Source: Gossypium raimondii (taxonomy: Eukaryota > Streptophyta > Magnoliopsida > Malvales > Malvaceae). Taken from it: a stretch of 64,000 nucleotides of DNA. A program made the translations under genes and the position numbers. Location: assembly GCF_025698545.1 (NCBI RefSeq), contig NC_068575.1, positions 50,105,980 to 50,169,979 of the forward strand. The letters are read 5' to 3'. Below, in pieces: positions 11,131 to 22,702 of this stretch (position 1 is the stretch's first letter; each line of letters begins with the position of its first letter). The notes beneath the pieces were generated by a model. It did not search any database, was not told the DNA's origin, and saw nothing but the letters and a program-made list of their open reading frames with translations.

Positions 11131-14100
11131 TCAATTTCGCCCCGATCCGGACGACTGACCAGCATGAAAGTTTCGGTTAGGGCATTTAAAGTTTCGGTTA
11201 GGGCATTTATTTCGGCTATGACCACTTAACCGGCATATTCCACAACGCTTTCCATTAAATTTTTCCCTAATGTCCATCTCATTACGGATTCTGCTTGACT
11301 GCGGACGACCCCTTGGATTCCTCCTTAGCCCTCTGTCTGGGATTAGCTCGAAAGTCATCGGCGGCACCTCCCACGTAGATAGGTCCGACAGGACGGGGAA
11401 CTCATTCTCCCAGACACGCAATGTGCGCTCCAGCGTGTACACATCATCGACATATTGTTCAACATCAAGGTTGACTTTAGCACACGCCGCCACGACATGC
11501 GCACAGGGATAATGAATTGTTTCAAACTTCCTGCACTCACATCGTCTGTTCCGGAGATCAACTCCGTAGGACCTAGGTCGACGACCGATGTTCTCAGTAA
11601 CTTGAAACGTTTCCAGTCGTCGTGAATATATTTCCACGTTCATTGACCTCGCCAGCCGACGATTTATGACCATTGCATCCCTTACATGTTCGACAAATAC
11701 ATGTCCCGCCTGAATCTGGCCGACTTGCTGCTGACCCATTCTTGGCATCAAAGTAGCCAGCCTGTAGAAAGTAGCAGAAAATACCGATGCAATCGAAAGA
11801 TGACGTGTTTTCAACAAGACAGCGTTGATCCCCTCGACTAAGTTTGTGGTCATGTGGTCGTAACGAAAGCCCTCATCAAAACTTTGAGCCCACTGTCACG
11901 GCTCTATTGTGCGCAACCATTCTCGGAAAGATGTGTTTGTCTGCGCCTCCATGTCACTCTCAAGTCGAATCATTCTTTCCCGGAAAATATGTGGCTCTAA
12001 CTCGTACGTTGCATACGTATTAACGAAAAATAAGTTCTAGTAAGTCGATAACATTAACCATTACAACTTATAGTGAAAAGATAAGGTTATCATTTACCCA
12101 TTGCCACGACTTGTCTCTTCCAGTTTGCATTCTTATAATCTTTATGGAAGTTAGACGCAATGTGACGAATGCAGTAAATGGATCTTCACGGCACACAGGA
12201 ACGCCTAATACCTGCAATTAAACCCTTCCCTCTATCGGAGATAATGCAAATGTTATCGTTCCTAATAACATACCTCCGCAGATTTGTGAGGAAGAATTCC
12301 CAAGACTCCATGTTCTTTTTATCTACGATAGCAAATGCTATCGGGAGCACGTTTCTGTTACCGTCTTGAGCAACTGCAAGAAGTATGATCTGTGTATATT
12401 TCTATACAGTCATGTCCCATCCACCTGCACAAGTGGCTTGCAGTGGGGAAATGCCCACACACATGGATCGAACGTCCAGAACATCCGATGGAAAATCCTT
12501 TTTGTCGGCTATAACTGGTCATCCGGGCTGTAATATGGACTTGTCTGCAACTCAATCACAGTCCCCGGTACGTACTCCCGCATAGCAGCTATCCAACCTT
12601 GAAGCTCGTTATACGACGAATCGTAATCCCCATACAGTTGCTCCATCGCCATCTGTTTAGCTATCCATGCCTTCCGGTATGAGACTCGATACTGGAATCG
12701 TGCTTGCATTTCCGCAATGAGTACCGAAACTTTAATGGTCGGCATGTCCTTCACCATTGGCATGATACACGCACAAATAGTTTTCGAATCAAGTTTTCCA
12801 TGATCTTCTGTCATACGTGTTGATGCATGTATGAGGACCAACAAATTTTCGTATCTCCCACAACTGAGAACTTCTAATGAATGCAGCTCGTACCCGCCAA
12901 TTGCAGCCTTCCGCTGCCTTCCAACACTCCCTAACATATATTGTCGGAGTAGACACGGATACTTTATAATCCACCGATATCTTCATGCTGTACCGTTTAA
13001 TGACATATACGCACTCTTCTTTACAGCTGAATCTCTGGCCTATGAATATCTCATCATCATCAAATGTTACGGGCAGCCCGTGAGAATAAACTATTTCAGG
13101 GTACTCCGGAAACTCAGCTACATACGCTGCGTCGGGGTCTATGAGCGACATGTGTGGCCCAGTATTATTGTGTATCACAATCTGTCGCGATCCGCCCCGA
13201 CCAGAAGAAGCGTTAATGCCTTCATCGTTGTTGACATCTTCATCGTCAATATCATCAGGTACATCGTCAACATCGGGATCACAGTCACTATCGACCTCTT
13301 CATCCCAATGATCGCCACCACCTTCTTCTTCGCCAGCACATTCTTCTTCACCACCAACCATGTCAACATCGGGTGTAATATTCAGGTCGATACCGATCCC
13401 ACCCATAGTTGATTCACTATCAACGTATGATATTGGAGCCACCATCCACGGTTTTTCAGCCCCGTCTTCTTCATCAGATGCATTAACTTCTTCATTTTGC
13501 TCTATATCGACTAACTCAGCAAATAAGTGAATCGGTGCATTCTTCTCACTCCCATTCCCACAGTAGAGATCAACCATTGTCTCCACGTCTTCGTCGTCTA
13601 CAAGTTCCATTTCGAAGAATTTGACAGGATTTGTCGAAACTGGAAACTTGTAGAAAATTTTTGATATCATTCTCCCACAACGTCTATGAATTTTTGCATT
13701 AATCATTGCCTTCATTTCATCGAACGATACATTTCTATTAAATCTCATTGCTATTTGTTGCCGACATTCAAATACACATCCAACACTTGTTGTCAAGATG
13801 ACTCCATCGAAATAAACTCATACAAGAAACTTAGGGTCTATTTGATTGCCAGTAAAATATTTTCCGTAAAATGATTTTTGGAAAATGTTTTACTTTTCTG
13901 TAAAATGATTTACTGGAAAATATTTTACGGTGTTTGATTGAATCATGTAAAATATTTTCTTTGCTTTCGTGATTTTTTGAAAATATTTTTGGAAAAGTTG
14001 TTTTTACATATATTAATATATATTAATAAATTTTATATTTTAAATTATTTTTACATATATTGCAATGATTTATTTATAATAATACTTAATTATTAAGCTA

Positions 14101-14450
14101 CAATATTAATCGTTATAAATTGAAAAAACTAATATCAAATAAATTATTTGTAATTGTGTTAAAAAAGTATTGAATAATTAAAAAACAAGTTCTTGGAAAA
14201 TCGATAAATGTAAGCGGTTTTCTACGGAAATGAAGGAAGGAATGAAAGAGGCGATAGAGATGAGAGCACGGAAAATGTCTTACGGAAATTGAAAGGGTAA
14301 GACATTTTCCCTAAAATGTAACCCATTTTCCCTTGTTTTGGAGTTCATTTTCCAAATGGAAAATGTTTTCCGCCAATCAAACGCTGGAAAAGTTGGAAAT
14401 GATTTTCCGGAAAATCAATTCCGTCAATCAAACAGACCCTTAGCATCCAT
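11131..14450 (-). pseudogene. mudrA: mudrA-type MULE transposase, decayed and split by a MITE
   Basis: Minus-strand order: ATG at 14450 (MDAKFLV), interruption by a MITE, a PB1-like N-terminus (VYFDGVILTTSVGCVFECRQ), an acidic linker, the MuDR domain (GQRFSCKEECVYVIKRYS), the DDE catalytic core, a SWIM finger (CECRKFETIHYPCAH) and a CCHC knuckle (CGICRLSGHSRNKC). Catalytic landmarks are LVQVDGT near 12440, CIISDRGKG near 12230, the C-x2-H box YCIRHIASNF and TTNLVEGINAVL near 11840. There is a probable intron at about 12010-12100. Damage includes a TGA after codon 7, a shift near 12830, TAG after SPDDQL, TGA after VDGT, a shift near 12395, and TGA after RRSCVP and after RTIEP. The product would have cut and pasted the element in the nucleus. 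Confidence 0.88.
13834..14439. mobile_element. Tourist-like (PIF/Harbinger) MITE inside mudrA
   Basis: A 606-bp element with inverted ends GGGTCTATTTGATTG and CAATCAAACAGACCC (one mismatch), flanked by the 3-bp duplication TTA (13831-13833 and 14440-14442). TTA is the target preferred by PIF/Harbinger transposases. The ends carry further inverted TTTTCC-rich sequence, and there is no coding capacity. It sits within codon 4 of the transposase, separating the start codon from the body. Confidence 0.85.
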
Positions 14451-14464
14451 CTTCAATATTTAAT

Positions 14465-14740
14465 CTGTCAAAAAAAAATCTCATAAAAATTCTCGAACGG
14501 TAACTAAATTACTTTAAAAAAAATTATACTCAAAATAATATACAAAATAATACACACTAAAATTATTAATTTTACTAAAAATAATAACTAACTAACTAAC
14601 TATAATAATAATACTAGTTTTTACTAACTATTTTATTTTCAGTAAATAAAAATAATAAGTAACCATAATAATAATACTAGTTTTTGCTAACTATAATATT
14701 ACTAAGTTACATCTTAATACATTAATAACATCTTAATACT

Positions 14741-14785
<45 letters not shown>

Positions 14786-14924
14786 AATAATAATAATAAT
14801 AATAATACTAACTAATACTATTATTTTGAGTTTTATTAATCTTAATAAATAAAGTAAAACAAAAATATTACAAAATATACAAAATAGTAACAACAATATA
14901 ATCAATTATTTTTAAAAAAAATAC
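14465..14924 (-). other. Probable 5'-leader intron of mudrA
   Basis: On the minus strand a donor AAG/GTATTTTTTTT lies at 14924-14923. An acceptor TTTTTTTTTGACAG ends at 14465, 14 bp before the ATG at 14450. The donor context is the same as that of the leader at the left end. The intron holds the trinucleotide repeat at 14741-14807. This is inference from the sites only. Confidence 0.5.
14741..14807 (+). repeat. Compound microsatellite (AAC)n(AAT)n
   Basis: About 14 AAC units followed directly by about 8 AAT units. It produces a spurious valine- and isoleucine-rich reading frame on the minus strand. Confidence 0.95.
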
Positions 14925-15007
14925 CTTCTTTTTCTCCTCTTTTTCTCTCTTTTTCTTTTCTTTTCCGCAACAACTCTTCTTCTTCTTCTTCTTTTGATTT
15001 TTCTCTC

Positions 15008-15245
15008 TTCAGCTGGACAGAGATCGTATTTATAATATGAGTAATGCCGCCAATCAATACGGCACCAGTGGTGCCGCCAATGGTATTGGCACCATTGGTG
15101 CCGCCAATCCCATTGGCGTGACCAAGGTACACCCATCACATCGGTCAGATTTTTTTTAGGTTTTTTTGATATATTTTGGTAAATAAAAATATATATATAT
15201 ATTTTGGTAAATAAAAAAAGTTATAACATTTTAGTAAATATCCCC
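15008..15245 (-). repeat. Right terminal inverted repeat of the MULE
   Basis: Reverse-complement counterpart of 7424-7660. It has palindromes GGCACCAGTGGTGCC (15061-15075) and GGCACCATTGGTGCC (15088-15102). It is followed by the target duplication AAATTGATC at 15246-15254. Confidence 0.85.
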
Positions 15246-15254
15246 AAATTGATC

Positions 15255-15661
15255 TCTCTCAATAAAATTACAATATTTATAAAACTTTCAAAATTTATAT
15301 TTTTAAAAAATTTTAAAAATTTTAAAAATATACTAAAAAAACTAAAGAATATATAAAAATTTTATAAAATTCTATAATAATAAATTTTGAAACCTAAATA
15401 AGTGAATTAATAATTTAAGTTTATCGACTAAAATATCTTTTTTTGCCTCGTATTTTGCTTTGAAAGAGTTTTCATAAATATATGATTTCGAATTTCTGTG
15501 TTCTAATATGAAATTAGTTATATTATAAGAAGGTTTTAATTTGATATATTTAATATTTTTTTAATTTAACTTAAACAATTTCATTCTATTTAACTCCAAT
15601 CAAAAAAAACTTCGAAACTTTTTTTTTTCACCCTATTCAACTTAATCTGGTCAAACGCTTA
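15255..15661. other. AT-rich spacer between the MULE and the hAT element
   Basis: No gene, no clear repeat boundary and no regulatory site recognised. Long A and T runs predominate. Confidence 0.5.
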
Positions 15662-15669
15662 TCCGTATG

Positions 15670-15990
15670 TAGGGGTGTTCAATCGGTTAACCGACCCGAA
15701 ATTCTTGTAACCGAATTAACCGACCTCCCAAATTTTTTAACGCTTAACCGAACCGAATTTTTTTAAAAAAAATTAACCGAACCGAAATTTTTTTCGGTTA
15801 ATAAGGTCGGTTAACCGAATTAACCGAAAAATATGTGTTGATCATTTTTGGTTAAAAATTACCCAACTTACCCGACTTACCCTACTTACCCGACTTACCC
15901 GAATTACCCGAAAATTACCCGAATTACCCAAAAATTACCCAAATTACCCGAATTACCCGAAAATTACCCGAATTACCCGAATTAAATCAC
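15670..15990. repeat. Left subterminal motif cluster of the hAT element
   Basis: Many copies of CGGTTAACCG or parts of it (15690-15835) are followed by a tandem run of TTACCCGAA and TTACCCGACTTACC units (15850-15990). A matching cluster lies at about 19800-19975. In hAT elements such repeats bind the BED finger of the transposase; that role is inferred here. Confidence 0.7.
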
Positions 15991-16440
15991 TACATAATTA
16001 AAAACATTACATAAATATTTGAATCACTACATAATTAAAAATATTACATAAGTCTTTGAATCACTACATAATTAAAAATATTACATAAGTCTTGAATTAA
16101 CACATAATTGACATGTATGTTTTTAACATTCTCCATTTATATCCATTTCATCTTTCCAAAATATATCCATTTCATCTCTCCAAAATATCTCCATTTGCAT
16201 TAAACCTAAAAAAATGAGCAAAAATTTAGCATATAATAGAAATATACGCATTTAAAAAAAACTCAAATAATATAAACAAACGAATAGATTATAAATTAAC
16301 AAGAATAAGATAGTAGTAAGCATACCCTTCAACTCACGAAAGCTCATGAATCTAGGGTAGACTCTAATGCATTCCAAGAAATGTCTAAACATTGAATCAA
16401 TTAAATAAGTAAGAGTGATATGGTAAAAAAATTGAAACTA

Positions 16441-18508
16441 TTAAAATAAAACAATAAACATACCATTTTCAATCTTGTCAAGCTCTTGGATTTGTTCTTC
16501 AATCTTTTTTATGTCTTCTTGTGATGATGATCTTCGAATCCAATCTTGAGTACACACAAGAGCTTGTACAATTTTAGGAGTTAAAGAACTCCTATATTGA
16601 TCAAGCACACGTCCTCCGGTACTAAATGCAGACTCTGAAGCAACCGTAAAAACCGGTATAGCTAACACATCTCTGGCAATTTTTGAAAGAGTGGGAAATC
16701 TAGGGCTGTTCACTTTCCACCACAATAAAATATCAAAATCTTCAACAAATTCTTCATTAGCCTCAGCTAGATATTTATCCAACTCAGATGTTTTATCCTC
16801 ACCACAAATTTCCAACTCACGCTTTTTATACAAAGCTTGCATTCGCTTTTCATTTTTGTTGTGGTTCACCAATAGAAACATGTGTTGACACACTCGATTG
16901 GCTACAAGTACCATGAAGTGGAGGCTTATACTCATCAAACAATTCATACAAAGATTCCTTCAACTTTTGCATCATTTCACAAGCTTTTTCAGAACTAGAC
17001 ATTTCACTAAGTGCAAATTCAAGATACTTAAGTTTTTGTCTAGGATCTAAAACACAAGCAACAAACATAAGCAAATTCATCTTATCAATATCACCCCAAT
17101 ACTTATCATACTTCTCTTTCATCTTGATGGCCATAACATTGAAATCAATATTACTATTTAACTGAGCATCTCGTAAAAGAATATCAATTTCGGAAAGCTC
17201 ATCAAAAAAATTATTAGACGTGACATATGAAGTGCCAGATATACGTAAAGTGACTTCATAAAAGTGTTCCAAGAAATCCCTCAAGTTTCTAACATTATCC
17301 CAATCATCCATACTAGGCCAACCTCTCCCTTTCAAGTTCAAATTTTAAAATTTGTATCTTGCTCCTCAAATCTCTCAAAAGCTCTTTCAAAGTTCGGCAA
17401 AGTGTCTAACATTAAGTAGGTCGAGTTCCACCTAGTACAAACATCAAGACACAACATCTTCTTACACCCTATCTTTTCCACCACAACACACTCCTTAAAC
17501 TTTTGTAATCTAGTGGAGATTGTCTCACATATCTAATGACCCCTAACACGTTCAATGATTTATTCATTTCCTTTAAGCCTTCAACAACAATCAAATTCAC
17601 AATGTGTGCCATGCATCTCATATGAAGATATTTACCATTTTGAACTAAACCCTTCGAGGGTTAAATTTCTTTCTCAAATAACCAATAGCAACATCATTTG
17701 AACTTGCATTATCAACGAGAATGAGAAAAACTTATCAATCCCCAATTCAACAAGCATTTCTCAATCACCATCCCAATGGACTCACCCTTATGACTAGAAA
17801 TTGGACAAAAGTTTAAAATCTTTTTATTCAATTTCCAATCGTTATCAATAAAGTGAGCAGTGAGACACAAATAATTAACTCTTTGCAAAGATGTCCATGT
17901 GTCAGTAGTTAAGCAAACTCTAGAACAATAACTTCTCAAAAGTTGTTTTATCTTGACCCTTTCATCTAGATACAATTGATAAACATCCCTAGTCATAGTA
18001 GTTCGTGAAGGAACATGAAACCTAGGACATGCCACAAACATAAATTTCTTAAAACCTTCACTTTCAACAAACTTGAAAGGTAATTCATCAATCAGAATCA
18101 TTTGTGCTAATCCTTTCCTACATGCTTCTTGATCAAATCTCCAAGTTAAAAGATTCCCTTCCCCCCTTCAACTCCCTTTCTAGGTAAAACTAGTTGTCCT
18201 TGAGTAGTGTCAACAACATTACTAGGATTTTTCTTACATGAACCAATATGATATTTCAATGACCCCGTACCATTTTTTTTCATATCACAACAAAATTCCT
18301 TTTCACAATAATTACATTTAGCCTTACTTGCACCATCACTATTAATAAACTTAGTGAAGTGAGACCAAACTTCTGACCTTTGAGGAGGGGCTTTTCTTTT
18401 CCTGGTAGTCCCCTTTGTTTGGATTGAAGCTCCAACTCCCGAATTTTCAGAATCTATCGAAGTAGGAGGTGTAACACTACCCTCAATAGATGTTGGTTTG
18501 GTTGACAT
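16441..18508 (-). pseudogene. hAT transposase (RICESLEEPER/DAYSLEEPER-like) pseudogene
   Basis: From ATG at 18508 the minus strand gives a BED zinc finger (SEVWSHFTKF, then CNYCEKEF and KYHIGSC). After a frameshift near 18150 come RFDQEACRKGLAQMI, CLTTDTWTSLQRVNYLCLTA with the first acidic catalytic residue, and VDNASSND with the second (near 17700). Several stops and shifts lie at 17340-17700. An open piece at 17341-16850 and the hAT C-terminal dimerisation domain follow (FPTLSKIARDVLAIP, SESAFSTGGRVLDQYRSSL, at 16760-16530). The product would bind the element ends and catalyse excision and insertion. This copy is inactive. Confidence 0.9.
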
Positions 18509-19991
18509 TCTGCAAGATCAAGAGTAGCATATACAAGTTTAGTTTAACCCATTACAAAATTAAGGTTTAGATGAATAATCAAAGCAGGTTTACAACTTGT
18601 TCAACAGAGCTACAAAAGGAATTATTGAGTGAGCAGAAATTGCAATTTAACCAAGATCCATGCTGTTTTTCATTGCAATGTTCTGAGATTAATGTAATCA
18701 GTATGTTGTGGTCATCACTTGTAATTGTTGTATTAGTATCATGCAAGGTACATTAATTATTGTCTTCGCTAAGTTAGTTTTCTTAAAATCGTTTTGGACT
18801 TGTTGTCCTAGTATCGTGCTAGTACATTAATTACAATATATTCAATAATTTAAATTTTAATATTTATTTATTTTAGGATCATGACTATTAAAAAAATTAA
18901 CTCATTAATGATCACAGAAAATTATATTTAGTGGCTTTCTCAATGTCCTTGAAAAGGAAGGGCTTTCTAAGCTAAGTAATTAAAACAATTAGCTATATTT
19001 ATTGGGTTAGAAAAAAAAATGCTAAAGGAATTTAATTCAATTCACCAAAAAATTTAAAACCAAAAAAAGATATATCCACAAAGAGACAAAAAAGATAAAC
19101 TGAAAAATTATTTATTCAATTCGTGGAGCCAGGAGGTTTAATGGAAAGCAGCCAACATTTGGTTATTTCAAAAGCGCAGGGAGACAAAATGGAGAAAGAC
19201 AAATTTTAGGTAAGGTTTCTAAAATTTTCGTTGTATACTTGTATTTGCAAGATGATTTGTGCACTGGATGTTTAAATTTTTTCATGTATGTTTACCATTT
19301 TTACTGTTTAGGGTTTTTTTTTACATAGCTGCTTGTAAATGATTAATTACATAATATATATACCCTAAGTGTTCATATGTACAAAAGAAGATAGCAATCA
19401 TGGATAGCATTGGTTAAGATGAAGTTAGAAGAAAGCAAACACGGTACTCGGTGACTCGCGACTCCGATTCTTCCGCCGAGTGTTGGTGAGCTTGAGAATG
19501 TCGGGTGTTGGGTGTTAAGACCGAGGTGAGATTCAAGGCTACCGGCTACGGCCTACGGGTGTTGGGACTGACGGATTGTGTGTGTGAGTCGTGAGAGTAA
19601 GACTGTGAGAGTGAGAGTGAGTGAAAGTGAAAGTGAAAAATGAAAATTGTGAAATTAGGAAGAAGAGGGGTGTTGTTTTTCTTTCTTTGAGATGAGAAAT
19701 GGACCAAATGGTAATGGACCTATTTGGTAAGCCTAAGAGAAAATTGGCTGGATTTAAATTGGGCTGGGTTTTAAATTGGGAGGGAGTAGGCATAGGGTGT
19801 AAATTCGGTTTACCCGAATTTTTTCGGATAACCGACCCATGTTGAACCGATTTAACCGTTAACCGAACAAACAAAAAAACCTTAACCGACCCCGACCAAA
19901 TTTTTTTTGTTAACCGACCGATTAACCGAACTCGGTCGGTTAACCGAAAAAATTTAGTTTTAACCGACTAATGCACACCCCTATCTGTATG

Positions 19992-20444
19992 TTTAAAAGC
20001 CCTGGGCAGGAGCACCACTATAAGCATAGTTTTAACTTTGGTTCACTTGTCAGATTTGGGTCATGGATTTTGGCTGCTTCATTCTGCATGTAGTCAAAAG
20101 AAAAAAAGAAAAAAAAACTTCTGCTACCATTGAGCTGTTACACACAATATAAGCAGTAAAAAGGGTTAGTTTTGGCCCTCTAAGCCCAATATTTGACCCA
20201 ATCCCGCTTTATGGGTAACCCATTTTTGTCTCTCTTTTTTGCTAATTATAAAAAAATAAAATTTTAAAGAATTAGATTTATTTACCATATAAATAATAAG
20301 TTCTGCCACTAATATAATAGAAAAGTGGTTAAGCAATGATTAACATATAAAGATTGTTGTCATCATCCCTAGTTAATATATACACAAACATAAGATTTTC
20401 AATTAGATTAATTTGGTTGTTTTTATTTTATTTTATAATATGTA
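19992..20444. other. Spacer with no recognised gene
   Basis: AT-rich DNA between the hAT element and the LINE tail. No reading frame or repeat was recognised with confidence. Confidence 0.5.
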
Positions 20445-21904
20445 TGTACAAGGGACGCTTCCAAACTGTATCTCTTGACACAACTGTTCATTCATGTGGA
20501 AGTCATTATCATGGGTTTGGCCAAAAGTTGTGGGTAATATTTTTTGGTTAATTGGCGATGGTCGTCTGACGAATTTTTGGAATGATGTATAGGTTAGGCA
20601 GATGGGTCCATTGCGAGATATTATTGAGTATCGGATCAACCTGATAACACATTGTGCGTTTGTGATTTAGTGACTGAGAATGGTCTTTGGGATTGGGATT
20701 GTCTTACTAATCTCGTTCCACGCCCCATTATTCAACAGATCGCAGCGATCATACCCTCATCTAATGTTGTAGGACAATATTGCTTGGCTTGGAAATAGAT
20801 GGAAAATGATGGTTTTTCATCATCTGCGACTTATAAGAATCTCTTTAGTCAAGCTTCTAATGATGCTGCTATTTGGAAGATGATTTGGAGAGTTCCAACG
20901 CCTCAAAAGGTACATGTTTTCTTATGGCTTTTATGGCATGATAGATTATTGACAAATAATGAGAGAAGACGTAGGCATATGACAAAGGATGGTTTTTGTC
21001 CTTTGTGTACTGATAGTTTGGAGACAAGGATTCATGCTCTTCGGGATTGCACTTTTGCTATGACTGTATGGCGAATATTGGTTCCTCGGCAAGGCCATAA
21101 TATTTTCTTTTCTTTGTCAATAAAGGAATGGTTAGTTTGGAACTTGCAGGATAAAGGTAATCTTCACTATGAAGAAATGGAGTGGCAAATACTGTTTGTA
21201 ATCTTGTATTGGCTACTTTGGAATAGTAGAAATGAGTGTGCGTTCTCTAATAGTCATAGGAATATCGGGGCTATTGTGGATACTGGCTACATGTGGGCTA
21301 GGAGTTATCGGGATTTGGATATGCAGATGAAATCCTTGGGGACCATGATGAGTCTTTCGAGTTGGACTCCTCCTATAACGGGTTGGATAAAACTCAATTC
21401 AGATGGAGCTGTGTCGAATTTGGAATGAAAGGCTCCTATTGGGGGTGTTCTTAGAGATTCAAATGCAAATTGGTTATGAGGCTACGCGATGAGTTTTGGT
21501 CACGAGTCAGTCTTTAAAGTTGAAACAAGAGCGATGTTGGAAGGGTTATTTTTAGCTTGGGATAAAGGGTTTTGGAAAGTTGAAGTTGAGTGTGATAATG
21601 CTTTGTTGGTTGAATTACTTTTGCCTGGTGGAAGAGCTAGTAGTAGTTTAGTGGAGCTGCAATTGTTACATCAAGTTTTGTGTCGGAAATGGGAGATTGG
21701 TATCCGACATATCTCAAGAACTCTTAATGGTGTTGTTGATCACATGATTAAATGTGCTGATACAAGTAGCTCTTTGATACGTTTATTTAGATCCCCACCG
21801 GCTTCGGCATGAACTTGCTGGGAAGAGATCGCAACATGTCTATTTACTCTTGATTATAGGTTTATCTAGTGTAATCTCTTAATGCTGTCCTTTTCTAAAA
21901 AAAA
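20445..21904 (+). pseudogene. 5'-truncated LINE tail: zf-RVT and RNase H
   Basis: Plus-strand remains of a LINE ORF2 C-terminus. At 20799-21428 there is a reverse-transcriptase zinc-binding region (IWRVPTPQKVHVFLWLLWHD, CPLCTDSLETRIHALRDC). An RNase H domain follows (WIKLNSDGAVS, then VFKVETRAMLEGLFLAWDKG and VEVECDNALLVELL, to 21812). Two in-frame TGA codons (21426 and about 21477) interrupt it. Upstream, broken frames continue to about 20445. A poly-A run at 21897-21904 fits the 3' end of the insertion. Confidence 0.82.
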
Positions 21905-22068
21905 CTTGATTTATTTTAAGTTAAATCAATTAATCGCTCTAATTATTTAAAAAACAATTAAATTATTAGTTAAATAGAATAATTTTTGGAGAAATCAGAA
22001 TAAAGAGTAAGAATACAAAAGCCAATATGCTTTTTTAACTCTTTTTTATTTTTATTTTCCTTGCGGAG

Positions 22069-22076
22069 TATAAATA
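22069..22076 (+). promoter_or_regulatory. Candidate TATA box of the G3BP-like gene
   Basis: TATAAATA preceded by a pyrimidine-rich stretch, about 630 bp before the start codon. A leader of roughly 230 bp would follow, ending at a donor AGCTCAG/GTAAAC (GT at 22328). A 5'-UTR intron (22328-22688) then ends in TTTTGCAG, 14 bp before the ATG. Confidence 0.5.
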
Positions 22077-22702
22077 TAAAAAATCCTGGTGCAGAGGAGT
22101 CCTCTCTTGCTCCTCGGTCTGTCTGCGGCTCTTCAACATCATAAAAAAACCCTAAAACCCGCCAAACCACCCCCACAAAGAGGGGTGAGAGTGAGAGAAA
22201 GATTAATCAGAACAAAAGAAGAAGCGATCTGAATTCAAATCCAAATAAAGAAAATCATAACCTAATACTCTCTTCTCTCTCACCTCTCTTTTCTTTTTGT
22301 TCTTGCGATAAGAATCTAAAAGCTCAGGTAAACTATCGCATGTTTCCACTTTTTTATTTTTATTTCTTGTTTGGTTGCTTTAATGTATATATCTTAGATC
22401 AATGACGATTGTTGGGTTAGGCGAAACAAAAGATGCTTAAATTTTCCCAGGAATATGATTATGCTGAATTTTAACTGTAAACATACTGTTTCGTGGATCT
22501 CGTGGTTCTGTTTGTTTTAGCGGAAAGTTTTCCTATGATATACTCACTTGTTCAGCAGGTATAAGTTGGAATTCTTCGTGGTTATTTACTGGGGAAAAAG
22601 ATTTATGCCTTTGGACATTTGGTCGGGGTTAAATATTTGGGTTTAGGGTTTCGAGTAGTATTTTAATTTAGGTTTTGTTGTTTTGCAGGCTTCAAATCGG
22701 CA

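Larger units (their letters stand above)
7424..15245. mobile_element. 7.8 kb Mutator-like element (MULE) with convergent PMD and mudrA genes
   Basis: The element starts GGGATATTTACTAAAAT and ends in the inverse ATTTTAGTAAATATCCCC. It is bracketed by the perfect 9-bp direct repeat AAATTGATC (7415-7423 and 15246-15254), the duplication length made by Mutator transposases. The long inverted ends share CTGACCGATGTGA, GTGTACCTTGGTCACGCCAA and two copies each of GGCACCANNGGTGCC. Inside, a plant mobile domain gene runs inward from the left end and a mudrA transposase pseudogene runs inward from the right. They converge at about 10914-11130. This copies the layout of maize MuDR, with a different second gene. 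The transposase is broken, so the copy could move only with help from another element. Confidence 0.93.
15670..19983 (-). mobile_element. 4.3 kb hAT transposon with degenerate transposase
   Basis: It begins TAGGGGTGTTCAATCGG and ends as the inverse of TAGGGGTGTGCATTAGTCGG. It is flanked by TCCGTATG (15662-15669) and TCTGTATG (19984-19991), an 8-bp target duplication with one change, the length typical of hAT transposases. Both ends are packed with CGGTTAACCG-type motifs, which fits the subterminal binding-site clusters of hAT elements. A transposase pseudogene lies inside on the minus strand. Confidence 0.9.

Noticed and set aside
14714..14905. Frame with a run of valine and isoleucine
   Set aside because: Translation of the (AAC)n(AAT)n microsatellite.
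19539..19874. 111-codon frame near the end of the hAT element
   Set aside because: Covers the subterminal repeats and a GAGTGAGA-rich stretch; no protein family resemblance.
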